A DNA stretch of 64,000 nucleotides from NCBI RefSeq assembly GCF_030505615.1, contig NZ_CP129992.1, forward strand, positions 2,852,001 through 2,916,000. The letters run 5' to 3'. The position numbers and the translations under genes are program-made. Positions 7,566 through 15,944 of the stretch are shown here, in pieces. How positions within the stretch are numbered: the stretch's first letter is position 1; every line of letters starts with the position of its first letter. The stretch comes from Salinibaculum rarum (GTDB taxonomy: Archaea > Halobacteriota > Halobacteria > Halobacteriales > Haloarculaceae). Below the pieces are notes generated by a model. It saw only the letters and a list, made by a program, of their open reading frames with translations. It made no database searches and was not told where the DNA came from.

Positions 7566-9110
7566 TTACTCCATGTAGCCGAGTTGCTGGAGACGCTCGG
7601 TGACTGCCTCGGCATCACTCGCACTGGCACTGTCGTCGAGAGCGAGAGGCTCGCGCGCCCCCACCGGCCGGTCGTCGTCAAACACCGGCAACACCTCTCC
7701 GCGCATGTCGGTCGGCACGTCACAGCCCTGTGCCACCAGCAGCGTCGGCGCCATGTCACAGATGCTCATTTCGTCAAGCTGACCCCGGTGGCTGAAGTCC
7801 GGCCCCGACGCGACGAAGATGCCGTGGGGTGTGTTCTCGGCCTCCCAGCGGTCCGGATCGGTCATGATCTCGCCTCCACCCATGCCGTCGTTGACGTGGA
7901 CGCCCGGCCGCTGGTCGACGACGATTTCGGGAGCTTTCTCCACGTATGGCCCCTCGTATATCTCCTCGCCCTTGTAGACGTCAGTAAACAGCGGCCCCTC
8001 GCCGTCCGCGACGTCCCGGAGGTCGGCCATCAACTCCTCGCGGACGGTCTCGACGTCGAAGATGGGATTGATATAAATCGGTCCCTGCCCGCTGGCCATC
8101 GCCTTCGTCTCCGCGAGATCGACCGCCTCCAGCTTCCGTCCGCGCTTGATCCCTTGCTGGTCGGGGACGAGTTGCTGGAGGCGCTCGGGGACGGCCGTCG
8201 CAAGCAGGTCGACGATCCCCAGTCGCTTTGCGACCGATAACAGCGTTGCCCGGTCGAGCCCGACACGCTGGAGCGCGTCTTCCACTGTCCGAGTCCGGGT
8301 CTGGTAGCCATTCTCGGCCAGCCACTCGTTGACGTAGAACTCGGTGGTCGTCGGCGCACAGCCGTGGTCGGACATCAACACCAGGTTGGTATCCTCAAGG
8401 TCGGACAGCCGTCCGATCCACTCATCGATCAGCTCCCACGCCCGCCGGGTCGGCGCATCGTTCCAGAAGAAGTGCTGGAGCACGTTCAGATAGAAGAGTG
8501 TGACGTGCATGTACTCCAGGTCGCGCTCCTCGAACAACGTCAGCGCCACCTCGAAGCGGGTATCCAGCAAGTCGAGGATGGCGTCGACTTCGGCCCCGCG
8601 CTCGTCGTTGGAGGACAGAAGTGGGTCGGGGTGGACCCGGTAGTCGAACCGGTCTTCGAGTTCGGCTTCGAGTTCCGGCGGAGTGGCGTAACCGGAGCTG
8701 ATCGATCGGTACTCGCCCTCGACGGCGTCGGGGCCGCCGGCGACGACGACGCCGTCGATGTCGCGGGGCGGGTACATCGTCGGCATATTCACCACGCCCG
8801 CGGACTGCCCCGCGTCGTTGAGATAATCCCACAGCTCCGCGGTATCGAAGTCGCTGCCACTCATCACGTCGATTCGCTCGTTTTCGAGGTCGATATACTC
8901 GAACCAGAAGACGCCGAACCCGCCGGGGTCTTTCCCCGAGGAGTAACACTTCCAGTTGGGGAACGTAACGGGCGGAAGACAGCTCCGAGTCTGTGCCCAC
9001 GCCGAATCCGCACGCAGCGCCGCCAGGTTGGGCAACGTCCCGTCTTCGATCCACGGGTCGAGCAGCCGCCAGCTCGCCCCGTCGAGACCGACGACGAATG
9101 TTCGCGACAT
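7566..9110 (-). CDS. Type I phosphodiesterase/nucleotide pyrophosphatase-like alkaline phosphatase superfamily protein
   Basis: A 514-residue enzyme of the alkaline phosphatase superfamily. The metal site is visible: VVGLDGASWRLLDP (N-terminal Asp), the nucleophile region CLPPVTFPNWKCYSSG with Thr, LVLMSDHGCAP (Asp-His pair), and the late ENTPHGIFVASGPDF His. Haloarchaeal members with the GLDGA start are abundant in surface-glycan clusters, where they probably hydrolyse or transfer phosphate or sulfate esters; the substrate is unknown. No signal peptide is seen, so it is probably cytoplasmic. It is divergent from the GT2 gene at 9243 across 132 bp, and the context points to glycan or lipid-linked precursor metabolism. 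Start ATG 9110. Confidence 0.85.
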   Translation of the reverse strand: MSRTFVVGLDGASWRLLDPWIEDGTLPNLAALRADSAWAQTRSCLPPVTFPNWKCYSSGKDPGGFGVFWFEYIDLENERIDVMSGSDFDTAELWDYLNDAGQSAGVVNMPTMYPPRDIDGVVVAGGPDAVEGEYRSISSGYATPPELEAELEDRFDYRVHPDPLLSSNDERGAEVDAILDLLDTRFEVALTLFEERDLEYMHVTLFYLNVLQHFFWNDAPTRRAWELIDEWIGRLSDLEDTNLVLMSDHGCAPTTTEFYVNEWLAENGYQTRTRTVEDALQRVGLDRATLLSVAKRLGIVDLLATAVPERLQQLVPDQQGIKRGRKLEAVDLAETKAMASGQGPIYINPIFDVETVREELMADLRDVADGEGPLFTDVYKGEEIYEGPYVEKAPEIVVDQRPGVHVNDGMGGGEIMTDPDRWEAENTPHGIFVASGPDFSHRGQLDEMSICDMAPTLLVAQGCDVPTDMRGEVLPVFDDDRPVGAREPLALDDSASASDAEAVTERLQQLGYME

Positions 9111-9242
9111 ATATCCGGGGACGTGGAGGACGCACTAGTTCCTTTCCGTTGTCTTCCGGAATGGCGTCCGGGACGCGGCGGGGCCATCGACCACTCACGC
9201 AAAAGAAAAGACATTCGTACGTGCTGGACCGACCCTTCACCA

Positions 9243-9917
9243 GTGCGAACCGTCGCAGTCATCCCCGCCTACCACGAGGCATCAACCATCGGCCCCGTGA
9301 TCGACGGGACCAGCAAGTACGTCGATGAGATAGTTGTCGTCGACGACGGATCGACCGACGGGACGGCCGCAGTCGCCCGCGAGCACGGTGCGACGGTTAT
9401 CGAACACGTGTTCAACACCGGCGTCGGCGGCGCGGTCCGGACGGGCTACCGGTACGCCATCCGCAACGACTTCGATTTCGTCGTCCAAATAGACGCCGAC
9501 GGCCAGCACGACCCCACCCTCATCCCGCAGTTGCTCGACGAAGCCGAAGACCACGACATGGTCATCGGGAGTCGGTATCTCAACGAGAGCATCGAGGACT
9601 ACCCGCTGATACGGCGGCTCGGCATCTCGTTTTTCACCGGCGTCGTCAACACGCTGGGTGGGGTCAACATCACCGACGTCACGAGCGGCTTTCGTGTCTA
9701 CCGCGTCTCCGCGCTCGCGGACATCCTGCATCGCGCGGACAGCCACTGGGCGGTCGAACAAACACTCGAAGCGGCACAGTCTGGCCACCGGATCACCGAG
9801 GTTTCTATCGAGATGCCGACCCGCGAGGAGGGCGAGTCACAGTTCTCCATAGAGACCCTCGCCCTCTACCCAGTCCGGATGGCCGACGTCCTCATCCGCG
9901 TACTCGTCTTTCGCTAA
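9243..9917 (+). CDS. GT2-family glycosyltransferase (dolichol-phosphate sugar synthase-like)
   Basis: A 224-residue GT-A fold enzyme starting at GTG 9243 (VRTVAVIPAYHEASTIG). The longer upstream frame is antisense to the neighbouring gene and is rejected. Motifs: VVVDDGSTDGT (metal/UDP site), VQIDADGQHDP (DxD-like), SGFRVYR and the acceptor-side WAVEQTLEAA. This is the dolichyl-phosphate mannose/glucose synthase subgroup: it charges a polyprenyl phosphate with a sugar at the cytoplasmic face. It ends 2 bp before the DUF2304 gene and heads a tightly packed four-gene operon with DUF2304, a deacetylase and a flippase-like protein, which together resemble a split form of AglD-like systems. Confidence 0.9.
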   Translation: MRTVAVIPAYHEASTIGPVIDGTSKYVDEIVVVDDGSTDGTAAVAREHGATVIEHVFNTGVGGAVRTGYRYAIRNDFDFVVQIDADGQHDPTLIPQLLDEAEDHDMVIGSRYLNESIEDYPLIRRLGISFFTGVVNTLGGVNITDVTSGFRVYRVSALADILHRADSHWAVEQTLEAAQSGHRITEVSIEMPTREEGESQFSIETLALYPVRMADVLIRVLVFR

Positions 9918-9919
9918 CC

Positions 9920-10270
9920 ATGTTCACACTCGTCAACGCTGTCGTGCTGGTCGTCGGGATTGTCTTTCTGTTCAACGGCTACGTCATCTTCAATCGGGGC
10001 CGTGAGGACATCGCGCTTTTTGTCATGTCGCTGGTCGTCGGCGGCGGTCTCATCTTCGTCGCCCTGTTCCCCGACATTTTTGAGGTCGTCGCGACGCTAC
10101 TGGGACTGGAGTGGAAGGCCCGGGCGATGCTCGTGCTCTCGAACCTGACGCTTTTCGTCGTCGTCACATACCTGTTCAACCGCATCGGGAAACTCTATGA
10201 GCGGCTCTCGAAGGTCAACGAGGAACTGAGCCTGCTGAAAGAGGAACTCGAGGAGCAGTCCGATGAATGA
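9920..10270 (+). CDS. DUF2304 membrane protein
   Basis: A 116-residue protein with three membrane helices (about 4-20, 31-52, 63-85) and a charged C-terminal coiled coil (LYERLSKVNEELSLLKEELE). This matches the DUF2304 family, which is repeatedly found next to GT2 dolichol-phosphate sugar synthases. It is thought to act as a membrane partner or anchor of the transferase, analogous to DPM2/DPM3, though this is inference from genomic context. It lies 2 bp after the GT2 gene, and its last 8 bases overlap the start of the polysaccharide deacetylase, indicating translational coupling. Confidence 0.88.
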   Translation: MFTLVNAVVLVVGIVFLFNGYVIFNRGREDIALFVMSLVVGGGLIFVALFPDIFEVVATLLGLEWKARAMLVLSNLTLFVVVTYLFNRIGKLYERLSKVNEELSLLKEELEEQSDE

Positions 10271-11132
10271 GGCGATCCTCACCATCGACTTCGAACTGTT
10301 CACGCAGACCCCCGCCTACCGGAGTGCCGACGGCGAGACTGACCAGGACGACATCGGCCTCGAGGGCGGGAGGTTCCTGCGCTCGATAATCGAGGAGTAC
10401 GCCGCCACCGCGACCTGTTTCGTCGTCTCCTCGGTCGCAGAGCAGTTCCCCGACGCCGTCACCGCGCTGGCTGATGCCGGCTACGAGATTGGGTCCCACA
10501 CACACACTCACCGACTGCTCACGGAACTCGATCCCGGCGCGCGCCGCGAGGAACTGGCTCGCTCGCGAGAGATACTGGAACAGGTCACCGACCGGACCGT
10601 CGAGGGATTCCGTGCGCCCGCGTTCGACGTTCCGGCAGATCACTTCGATGCGCTGGCAGAGACGGGATACGGCTACGACTCCAGCGTCGTCGCCAGCCGA
10701 TGGATTCCAGGCTGGTACGGCGGCGAATACGACGTACAGCGGCCCGTGCCCGCGACAGACGTGCAGGCCGACGCGCCCGCCGGGCTCGCGGAACTGCCGG
10801 CAAGTGTTATGCCTGGACTCCGGCTGCCGCTAACAGGGACGTGGATCCGGTTTTTTGGCCCTCGGTACACGATCCTCGGGATGAAACTGCTTGCCCGGCG
10901 CGGGATCGCGCCCGTCCTGTATGTTCACCCCTGGGAGTTCGTCGACCTGCCGGACGTCGAGGGAGTCCCGACGCGGGTCTACTATCACACTGGTGCGTGG
11001 ATGCGCCGCGCAATCGAGCGGATCCTTGCACAGCCGTTCGAGTTCGTCACCGCCCGCGAGATCGTCAGTCGGGTTGACGGCGTTCGTGAATCGGAAAGTG
11101 GCGTCGCCTCGACGACGCCCGGGGAGCAGTAA
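10263..11132 (+). CDS. Polysaccharide deacetylase family protein
   Basis: A 289-residue NodB-type CE4 domain. LTIDFELF carries the first Asp (motif 1), GYEIGSHTHTHRLLTEL gives the His-x3-His zinc pair (motif 2), and GFRAPAFDVP is motif 3 with the conserved Arg. LYVHPWEF supplies the late catalytic His. Members remove N-acetyl groups from sugars on lipids or polysaccharides. No signal peptide is visible, so it probably acts on a cytoplasmic lipid-linked or nucleotide-linked sugar. It overlaps DUF2304 upstream and is followed one base later by the flippase-like gene, so it belongs to the same glycan operon. Confidence 0.88.
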   Translation: MNEAILTIDFELFTQTPAYRSADGETDQDDIGLEGGRFLRSIIEEYAATATCFVVSSVAEQFPDAVTALADAGYEIGSHTHTHRLLTELDPGARREELARSREILEQVTDRTVEGFRAPAFDVPADHFDALAETGYGYDSSVVASRWIPGWYGGEYDVQRPVPATDVQADAPAGLAELPASVMPGLRLPLTGTWIRFFGPRYTILGMKLLARRGIAPVLYVHPWEFVDLPDVEGVPTRVYYHTGAWMRRAIERILAQPFEFVTAREIVSRVDGVRESESGVASTTPGEQ

Positions 11133-11133
11133 C

Positions 11134-12159
11134 GTGGTGGACCAGTCAGCGCGGAACATCATCGTCACGCTTGCAAAGATTGGGCTGGCCGTTGCTGCGT
11201 TCGCATGGTTGTTGACACAGATCGATGTCGGGGAGGCGGTGGCGTTACTGGGCCGTTTGAACGCGACGGTACTGGCGGCAGTGCTCGCGGTCAGCGTCCT
11301 CGGCTTACTCGGGCGCTTTTACACCTGGCAGGCCACCGCCGCCCCAATCGAACGCGTGTCGCTGCGTGGGGCCGGCAGTGTCGCACTCGTCGTCAACTTC
11401 ATCAACCAGCTGCTCCCCTCGCGGCTGACCGGGCGGGTCGCCGCTCCCTTCGTGTTGCGGAGCCGGCTCGGCCTGTCGTATCCGGACGCGACCGCGGTCT
11501 CTGGGGTTCACACGGCACTGTACTCGGTCTACTACGGGTTAGCGGCGTCGGTTGGGCTAGCGCTGGCGTTCGATCGCCTGTCACCAGGGCTAATTCTCGT
11601 TCTGGCTCTCTCGACGGCGCTGTATATTGCTGCTGGGGTCTTTCTGCTGGCCGCGGGGACGAACCTCTCGCGGCTGGACCCGCTTTTGGACTGGTTCGCC
11701 AGGCTGGCCAACCGCCTGCCACGGATTGGTGCATCGGTCGCCGAGCAGATCCGCGGGCTGTCGGCCTTTGCCGAAACCTCGACGGACGCGTTCCGGAAGA
11801 TCGCGCTCAGTCCGGGCGTCTGGCTCCGGTACGCCGCGGGGTGGTCGCTGACGCTGCTGGTCGCCGCGGGCGTGCGTGTCTGGCTCCTGCTGGGGAGTTT
11901 CGGCGCCGAACTCGAGCCCGCCGTGTTCATCCCGCTGTATCTGGTCGCCGCCTACAGCGTGACGCTGTTGCCCCTGACGCCCGGCGGCATCGGCGTCACG
12001 GAGGCGACCGCGACCGCAGTGTTCGTCGCGCTCGGCGTCCCCGGCGAGGTCATCGTCCCGATTGTCCTCATCGACCGCGCGATGGGTATCTACCTGCCCG
12101 CACTGGCCGGCTGGTACCCGTCGCTCCACCTGGACCTCTCGACGCTCTCGACGGAGTGA
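11134..12159 (+). CDS. UPF0104/lysylphosphatidylglycerol synthase TM-like flippase family protein
   Basis: A 341-residue integral membrane protein with about eight helices. Features include ALVVNFINQLLPSRLTGRVAAPFVL, typical of the UPF0104 (LPG_synthase_TM) family, and the later LPLTPGGIGVTEA signature. The start is GTG 11134 (or 11137), 1 bp after the deacetylase stop; upstream in-frame residues belong to another gene. The same domain forms the C-terminal half of Haloferax AglD, fused to a GT2 domain; here GT2 and membrane parts are separate genes of one operon. Probable role: handling or flipping of polyprenyl-linked sugars. Its stop (12157-12159) abuts the stop of the convergent PMT-like gene. 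Confidence 0.85.
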   Translation: MVDQSARNIIVTLAKIGLAVAAFAWLLTQIDVGEAVALLGRLNATVLAAVLAVSVLGLLGRFYTWQATAAPIERVSLRGAGSVALVVNFINQLLPSRLTGRVAAPFVLRSRLGLSYPDATAVSGVHTALYSVYYGLAASVGLALAFDRLSPGLILVLALSTALYIAAGVFLLAAGTNLSRLDPLLDWFARLANRLPRIGASVAEQIRGLSAFAETSTDAFRKIALSPGVWLRYAAGWSLTLLVAAGVRVWLLLGSFGAELEPAVFIPLYLVAAYSVTLLPLTPGGIGVTEATATAVFVALGVPGEVIVPIVLIDRAMGIYLPALAGWYPSLHLDLSTLSTE

Positions 12160-13962
12160 TCAGAAGGGGATGTAGCGTGGCCGCTCGCACGGTCCCGTCC
12201 GTTCGAGGATGACCGTGTACTGGTTGGCCGCAAGTTCCTGCTCGTCAGCGAACTGGTCGGTCTGGGGAACGACACCGTACCTGACCAGGTCGCGGACCGA
12301 GCCAGGCGTCGCCCGACGGGGGACGAAGTTCGGCGGCCGCGTCCCGAACTCGGCGGCCACCGTGTAGTTGTACTCGCCGTTCAGCAGCGATCGAAGGTAG
12401 CGTTGCTTCACCTGACTGTTCCGATAGTAGGTGTCATTTTTGAGATACAGCAGGTCCCGGTAGCCGATCTGGATGTACTCGGGGCAGACGGCGACCGGTT
12501 CAGAGACGTCACGGCCGTAGGGATGGTGCATATTCATGCCGTGGGGCACGACCGAATCCTGCATATTCCGGCGGTAGCTCTCCAGCGTCGCGTTCTCGCC
12601 GGCGTTGTCGGTCAGCCACGTCCGGGACTCGTCGCGGGGCATCGAGGCGAACCCGGCAGCGCCGATGCCGGCGTATATCGCCGAGGTCACCAGCAAGGCG
12701 GCGATGACCGGCCGCGCGATGGCGGGCCGGGACTCGCGGGCGGCGACGAGACTCCTGGCGAGTAATATTGCGAGTAGCGGGAACGTCGGCAGGAGGTGAT
12801 GCACCCGGAAGTCGTGCCACCGCGAGAACAGCAGGAGATACAGGAACACACCGGCGAGCACTAGCGCCGTCGCGTCGAGGTCGTCGGGTGTCGTCGATCC
12901 GTCCAGCCACCGCCGGAGCGAAACGGCGCTGGCGAGGGCACCGACGACCGACGCGACGAACAGCGGCAACCCGAGGCCGCTGAAATAGCCCCGGAGGAAC
13001 CACCACCAGATGGGTGCGTCGGGGCCGGTCGCCCAGTTCATCCGCGTGCTCGAGCCTGCGAAAATCCGCTCGTAGACGACGTCGAACCCGCCGACCAGAA
13101 GCGTCGGGAACCCGAGCATGATCGCCGCGAGCCCGAACAGCGCGCCGCTGGCGAACAGCCAAGGACGGAACAACGTGCCGACACGGTCCTCGACCCGGCG
13201 TGCCCGCAGGAGGTGGGCCAGCCCAATCAGCGCGACGACGGGCGCCGCGGTGAGTTTGAATGCGATGGCGAGACCACCGGCGGCGCTGCCGGCCAGAAAG
13301 CTCGTCGTGTCGTCAGTCTGGACGTACCGGACGACGAGATAGAGCGCAAGAAGCAGGAAAAACGTCGCCGGCATATCTTCGCCGCCCTCCTTCGCGATGG
13401 TGAGAAAGCCGAAGGTCAGCGACAAGAGCACGCCGGCCAGCCGCCCGGTCGCACGGTCGCGCACCACGGTGCCGATCCGGTAGGTGAGATAGACCGCACC
13501 GACGGCAAAGCAGACGTTAAAGAGCCGGACAAAAAGTAGCGACCAGGTCCAGAACCACTCGGGCGTAGTCGCCCACGATGGATAGAAGCCGAACTCCCAG
13601 CTTGGCTGCTGAAAGGCCGTGAAGATGTCGAGCTGGCCGGTCACGACAGTGACGAGAAAAACCGGCAGGACCGCCAGCCCGAACAGGTAAAACGTCGCGC
13701 CGAAGGGCGCGCGGCTCCACATGACACCCTCCCTGAGCGACGCGTAGCTCGGGTCGGCGATCACGTTGCCGTACGCGACCAGCACGTCCATGAGCCGGCT
13801 GTGTTCGTCGCGGGTGGCGAAGTTGGGAATGCGGTGCCAGAACCAAAAGCCCGCCAGCACGACCGCCAGCCCGAGGACGTACTTCAGGTACGGGTCAGTC
13901 CGCAGGTCGTCGGCGACCCGCCCGGCCGCCCGCCCGTACAGTTTCCGGATGGCCGTTCGCAT
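12160..13962 (-). CDS. PMT/ArnT-like glycosyltransferase, multi-spanning membrane protein (divergent paralogue)
   Basis: A 600-residue protein with about 11 membrane helices and an extracytoplasmic C-terminal domain. It shares the layout and many motifs of the two larger paralogues at 14003 and 17838: FWFWHRIPNFAT(R/W)DEH with the catalytic-type Asp-Glu in the first loop, AKEGGEDMPATFFL, FKLTAAPVVALIGLAH, WHDFRVHHLLPTFPL, ECEYIQIGY-like region, LLNGEYNYTVAAEFGTRPPNFVPRR. Such GT39/GT83-type enzymes use dolichyl-phosphate sugars to glycosylate lipids or proteins outside the membrane; acceptor unknown. It is clearly older and more divergent than the near-identical pair. Start ATG 13962. Confidence 0.82.
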   Translation of the reverse strand: MRTAIRKLYGRAAGRVADDLRTDPYLKYVLGLAVVLAGFWFWHRIPNFATRDEHSRLMDVLVAYGNVIADPSYASLREGVMWSRAPFGATFYLFGLAVLPVFLVTVVTGQLDIFTAFQQPSWEFGFYPSWATTPEWFWTWSLLFVRLFNVCFAVGAVYLTYRIGTVVRDRATGRLAGVLLSLTFGFLTIAKEGGEDMPATFFLLLALYLVVRYVQTDDTTSFLAGSAAGGLAIAFKLTAAPVVALIGLAHLLRARRVEDRVGTLFRPWLFASGALFGLAAIMLGFPTLLVGGFDVVYERIFAGSSTRMNWATGPDAPIWWWFLRGYFSGLGLPLFVASVVGALASAVSLRRWLDGSTTPDDLDATALVLAGVFLYLLLFSRWHDFRVHHLLPTFPLLAILLARSLVAARESRPAIARPVIAALLVTSAIYAGIGAAGFASMPRDESRTWLTDNAGENATLESYRRNMQDSVVPHGMNMHHPYGRDVSEPVAVCPEYIQIGYRDLLYLKNDTYYRNSQVKQRYLRSLLNGEYNYTVAAEFGTRPPNFVPRRATPGSVRDLVRYGVVPQTDQFADEQELAANQYTVILERTGPCERPRYIPF

Positions 13963-14002
13963 CGTTTGTCAGTCGTCGAAGTTGCCTGAGTATCTTTCGC
14001 TG

Positions 14003-14905
14003 TCACCATGGCGGCGTCCGCGACTCAACGCAGGACCCGTCGCGTTCCAGGATGGCGACGTACTGGTTAGCCCGTAGTTCCTGCTCGTCGCCGTACTGGT
14101 CGCTGTGTGGGTTGACCCCGAGCGGAATCAGATCGCGGAGCGAACCCGGCTCGGCCCGACGGGGAACGAAATTCGGCGGCCGCTGTCCGAACTCCGCGGC
14201 CACCGTGTAGTTGTACTCACCGTTCAGTAGCGCCCGGACGTAGGTGGCCCGCTCGTCGACCCGCGAGTCCACGTCGTAGCCCCGCTGGTCGTCGGGGATG
14301 TCCCGGAGATAGAGCAGTTCCTTGTAGCCGATCTGGATGTACTCGGGACAGCGCTCGACGCGCGGGTCGTCCATGCCGTGCCAGATCGGATTGACCCGCA
14401 TCCCGTGGGGGATGGCGTTCTCCACGAACCCGTGATAGTACGTCTCCATCGTCGCATTCTCCTCGGCGTCCTCGGCCAGCCACGCCGTCGCGTCGTCCCG
14501 GGGCATCGAGGCGTACAGCCCGACGCCGACGCCCGCATAGACCGCCGAGCCAACCAGCACGACCGCGAGTGCGACCCGCCCGACCGTCCGCCGGCGGGCC
14601 ACAAGCCGGCGCAGGGCGTCCGCGAGCAAAATCATCACCAGCGGGAACGTCGGCAGGAGGTGATGCACCCGGAAGTCGTGCCACGTCGCAAAGAACGCGA
14701 GGAAAGCAAGGAGGGTGGCGACGACGAGCACCTGGGCATCGAAATCCGGCGCCGGGGCGCGTACACCCTCTGTGGGTGCGAGCCGGACGAGCCCGACGAG
14801 GCTCGCGGCGAGGCCGACGACAGCGGCGACCAGAAGCGGCCAGCCGAACGCGCTGACGTACGTCCGAAGGAACCACCACCAGCCCGGTGCCGTGGGGCCG
14901 ACCGC
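14003..14905. repeat. Direct repeat unit, copy 1 (C-terminal half of PMT-like gene)
   Basis: About 900 bp nearly identical to 17838-18740 at constant offset 3835 with only scattered substitutions. The match begins slightly before the gene ends (about 13976 versus 17811: TCGAAGT(T/C)GCCTGAGTATC). Both copies lie in the same orientation. Confidence 0.85.
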
Positions 14906-15832
14906 GAGATTCGTCCGGCCAGTCCGGCCAAAGAGCCGATTCACGACCGGCTCGACCTCGCCGACGAGCGCGGTCGGGAAGCCGAGTGCAATCGTGACGG
15001 CACCGATGCCGGCACCAACGAGCAGGAGCCGGGGCCGCCAGAGTGCGCGCCGCCACGGTCCCGCGTCGGTCCGGGCTTCGAGCAGGTGAGCGAGCCCGAA
15101 AATCGGGACGACCAGTCCCACCGTGGGTTTGAACGCGATGGCGAGGCCGCCGGCGGCGCTGGCCTCGTAGAAGTGCCGTTGCCGCCCGTCCCTGACGTAG
15201 CGAACGAGCAGGTACAGCGCGAGCACGAGACACATTGTCGCCGGGATGTCCTCACCGCCCTCCTTTGCCAGCTTGAGAAAGCCGAACGTACACGCGAGCA
15301 GGGCGGCGGCCACCCGCCCGGTCCAGCGGTCCTGGAGTTCGGTTCCCAGCCGGTAGACCAGGTAGACGGTGACGACGGCGAAGACGACGTTCGTCAACCG
15401 GACAAAGACCAGACTCCACGTCCAGATCCAGCGGGGCGTCTCGGCCCACACTGGGTAATGGGCGTACGTGCCCTCCGGGACCCCTATCGCCGCGATGGCG
15501 TCGAGATTCCCCCCGATAGCGGCGGCCACGATCACCGGCGCCACGGCGAGCGCGTAGACGTAAAAGGTCGCGCCAAAAGGCGCACGGCCCCAGGCGACCC
15601 CCTCCTGGAGTCCCTCGAGGCTCGGGTCGGTGACGACCGACGCGTACGCCACCAGCGGGTCGAGCACGCGGTTGTGTTCGTCCCACGTGGCGAAATTTGG
15701 AATCCGGTGCCAGAACCAGAACCCCGCGAGCAGGAGCGTCGCCGCGAGCACGTAGCCCAGATACGGGTCCGCCCGAAGATCCGACATCAGCTGCCGCTTC
15801 GCGCGGCCGACCACATCGGATCGCAGTTCCAT
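14003..15832 (-). CDS. PMT/ArnT-like membrane glycosyltransferase, duplicate copy 1
   Basis: A 609-residue multi-helix protein of the dolichyl-phosphate-sugar-dependent transferase type, with the first-loop motif IPNFATWDEHNRVLDP, the periplasmic-type AKEGGEDIPATMC, the WHDFRVHHLLPTFPLVMILL helix and a soluble C-terminal domain (CPEYIQIGYKELLYL, GEYNYTVAAEFGQRPPNFVPRR). It is nearly identical at base level to 17838-19835 in long blocks, including about 30 bases past the stop codon, so the pair arose by recent duplication or is held together by gene conversion. The internal segment between residues about 255 and 315 differs. Start ATG 15832; the neighbour gene starting at 15945 is divergent. 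Confidence 0.82.
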   Translation of the reverse strand: MELRSDVVGRAKRQLMSDLRADPYLGYVLAATLLLAGFWFWHRIPNFATWDEHNRVLDPLVAYASVVTDPSLEGLQEGVAWGRAPFGATFYVYALAVAPVIVAAAIGGNLDAIAAIGVPEGTYAHYPVWAETPRWIWTWSLVFVRLTNVVFAVVTVYLVYRLGTELQDRWTGRVAAALLACTFGFLKLAKEGGEDIPATMCLVLALYLLVRYVRDGRQRHFYEASAAGGLAIAFKPTVGLVVPIFGLAHLLEARTDAGPWRRALWRPRLLLVGAGIGAVTIALGFPTALVGEVEPVVNRLFGRTGRTNLAVGPTAPGWWWFLRTYVSAFGWPLLVAAVVGLAASLVGLVRLAPTEGVRAPAPDFDAQVLVVATLLAFLAFFATWHDFRVHHLLPTFPLVMILLADALRRLVARRRTVGRVALAVVLVGSAVYAGVGVGLYASMPRDDATAWLAEDAEENATMETYYHGFVENAIPHGMRVNPIWHGMDDPRVERCPEYIQIGYKELLYLRDIPDDQRGYDVDSRVDERATYVRALLNGEYNYTVAAEFGQRPPNFVPRRAEPGSLRDLIPLGVNPHSDQYGDEQELRANQYVAILERDGSCVESRTPPW

Positions 15833-15944
15833 CGGCTGGCGATAGGACGAGGGGGTGGTAAAGCGTTGTTTTCCCGTTCGCAGCGCTGGACTGATCGATA
15901 CGTACCACGTGATTTACGTGACGCGACAGCAGAGTCCCGGTTGG

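Noticed and set aside
8364-9242. Long open frame in front of the GT2 gene, giving a 517-residue product
   Set aside because: It is antisense to the phosphodiesterase gene and its translation has no family character; the GT2 domain begins at GTG 9243.
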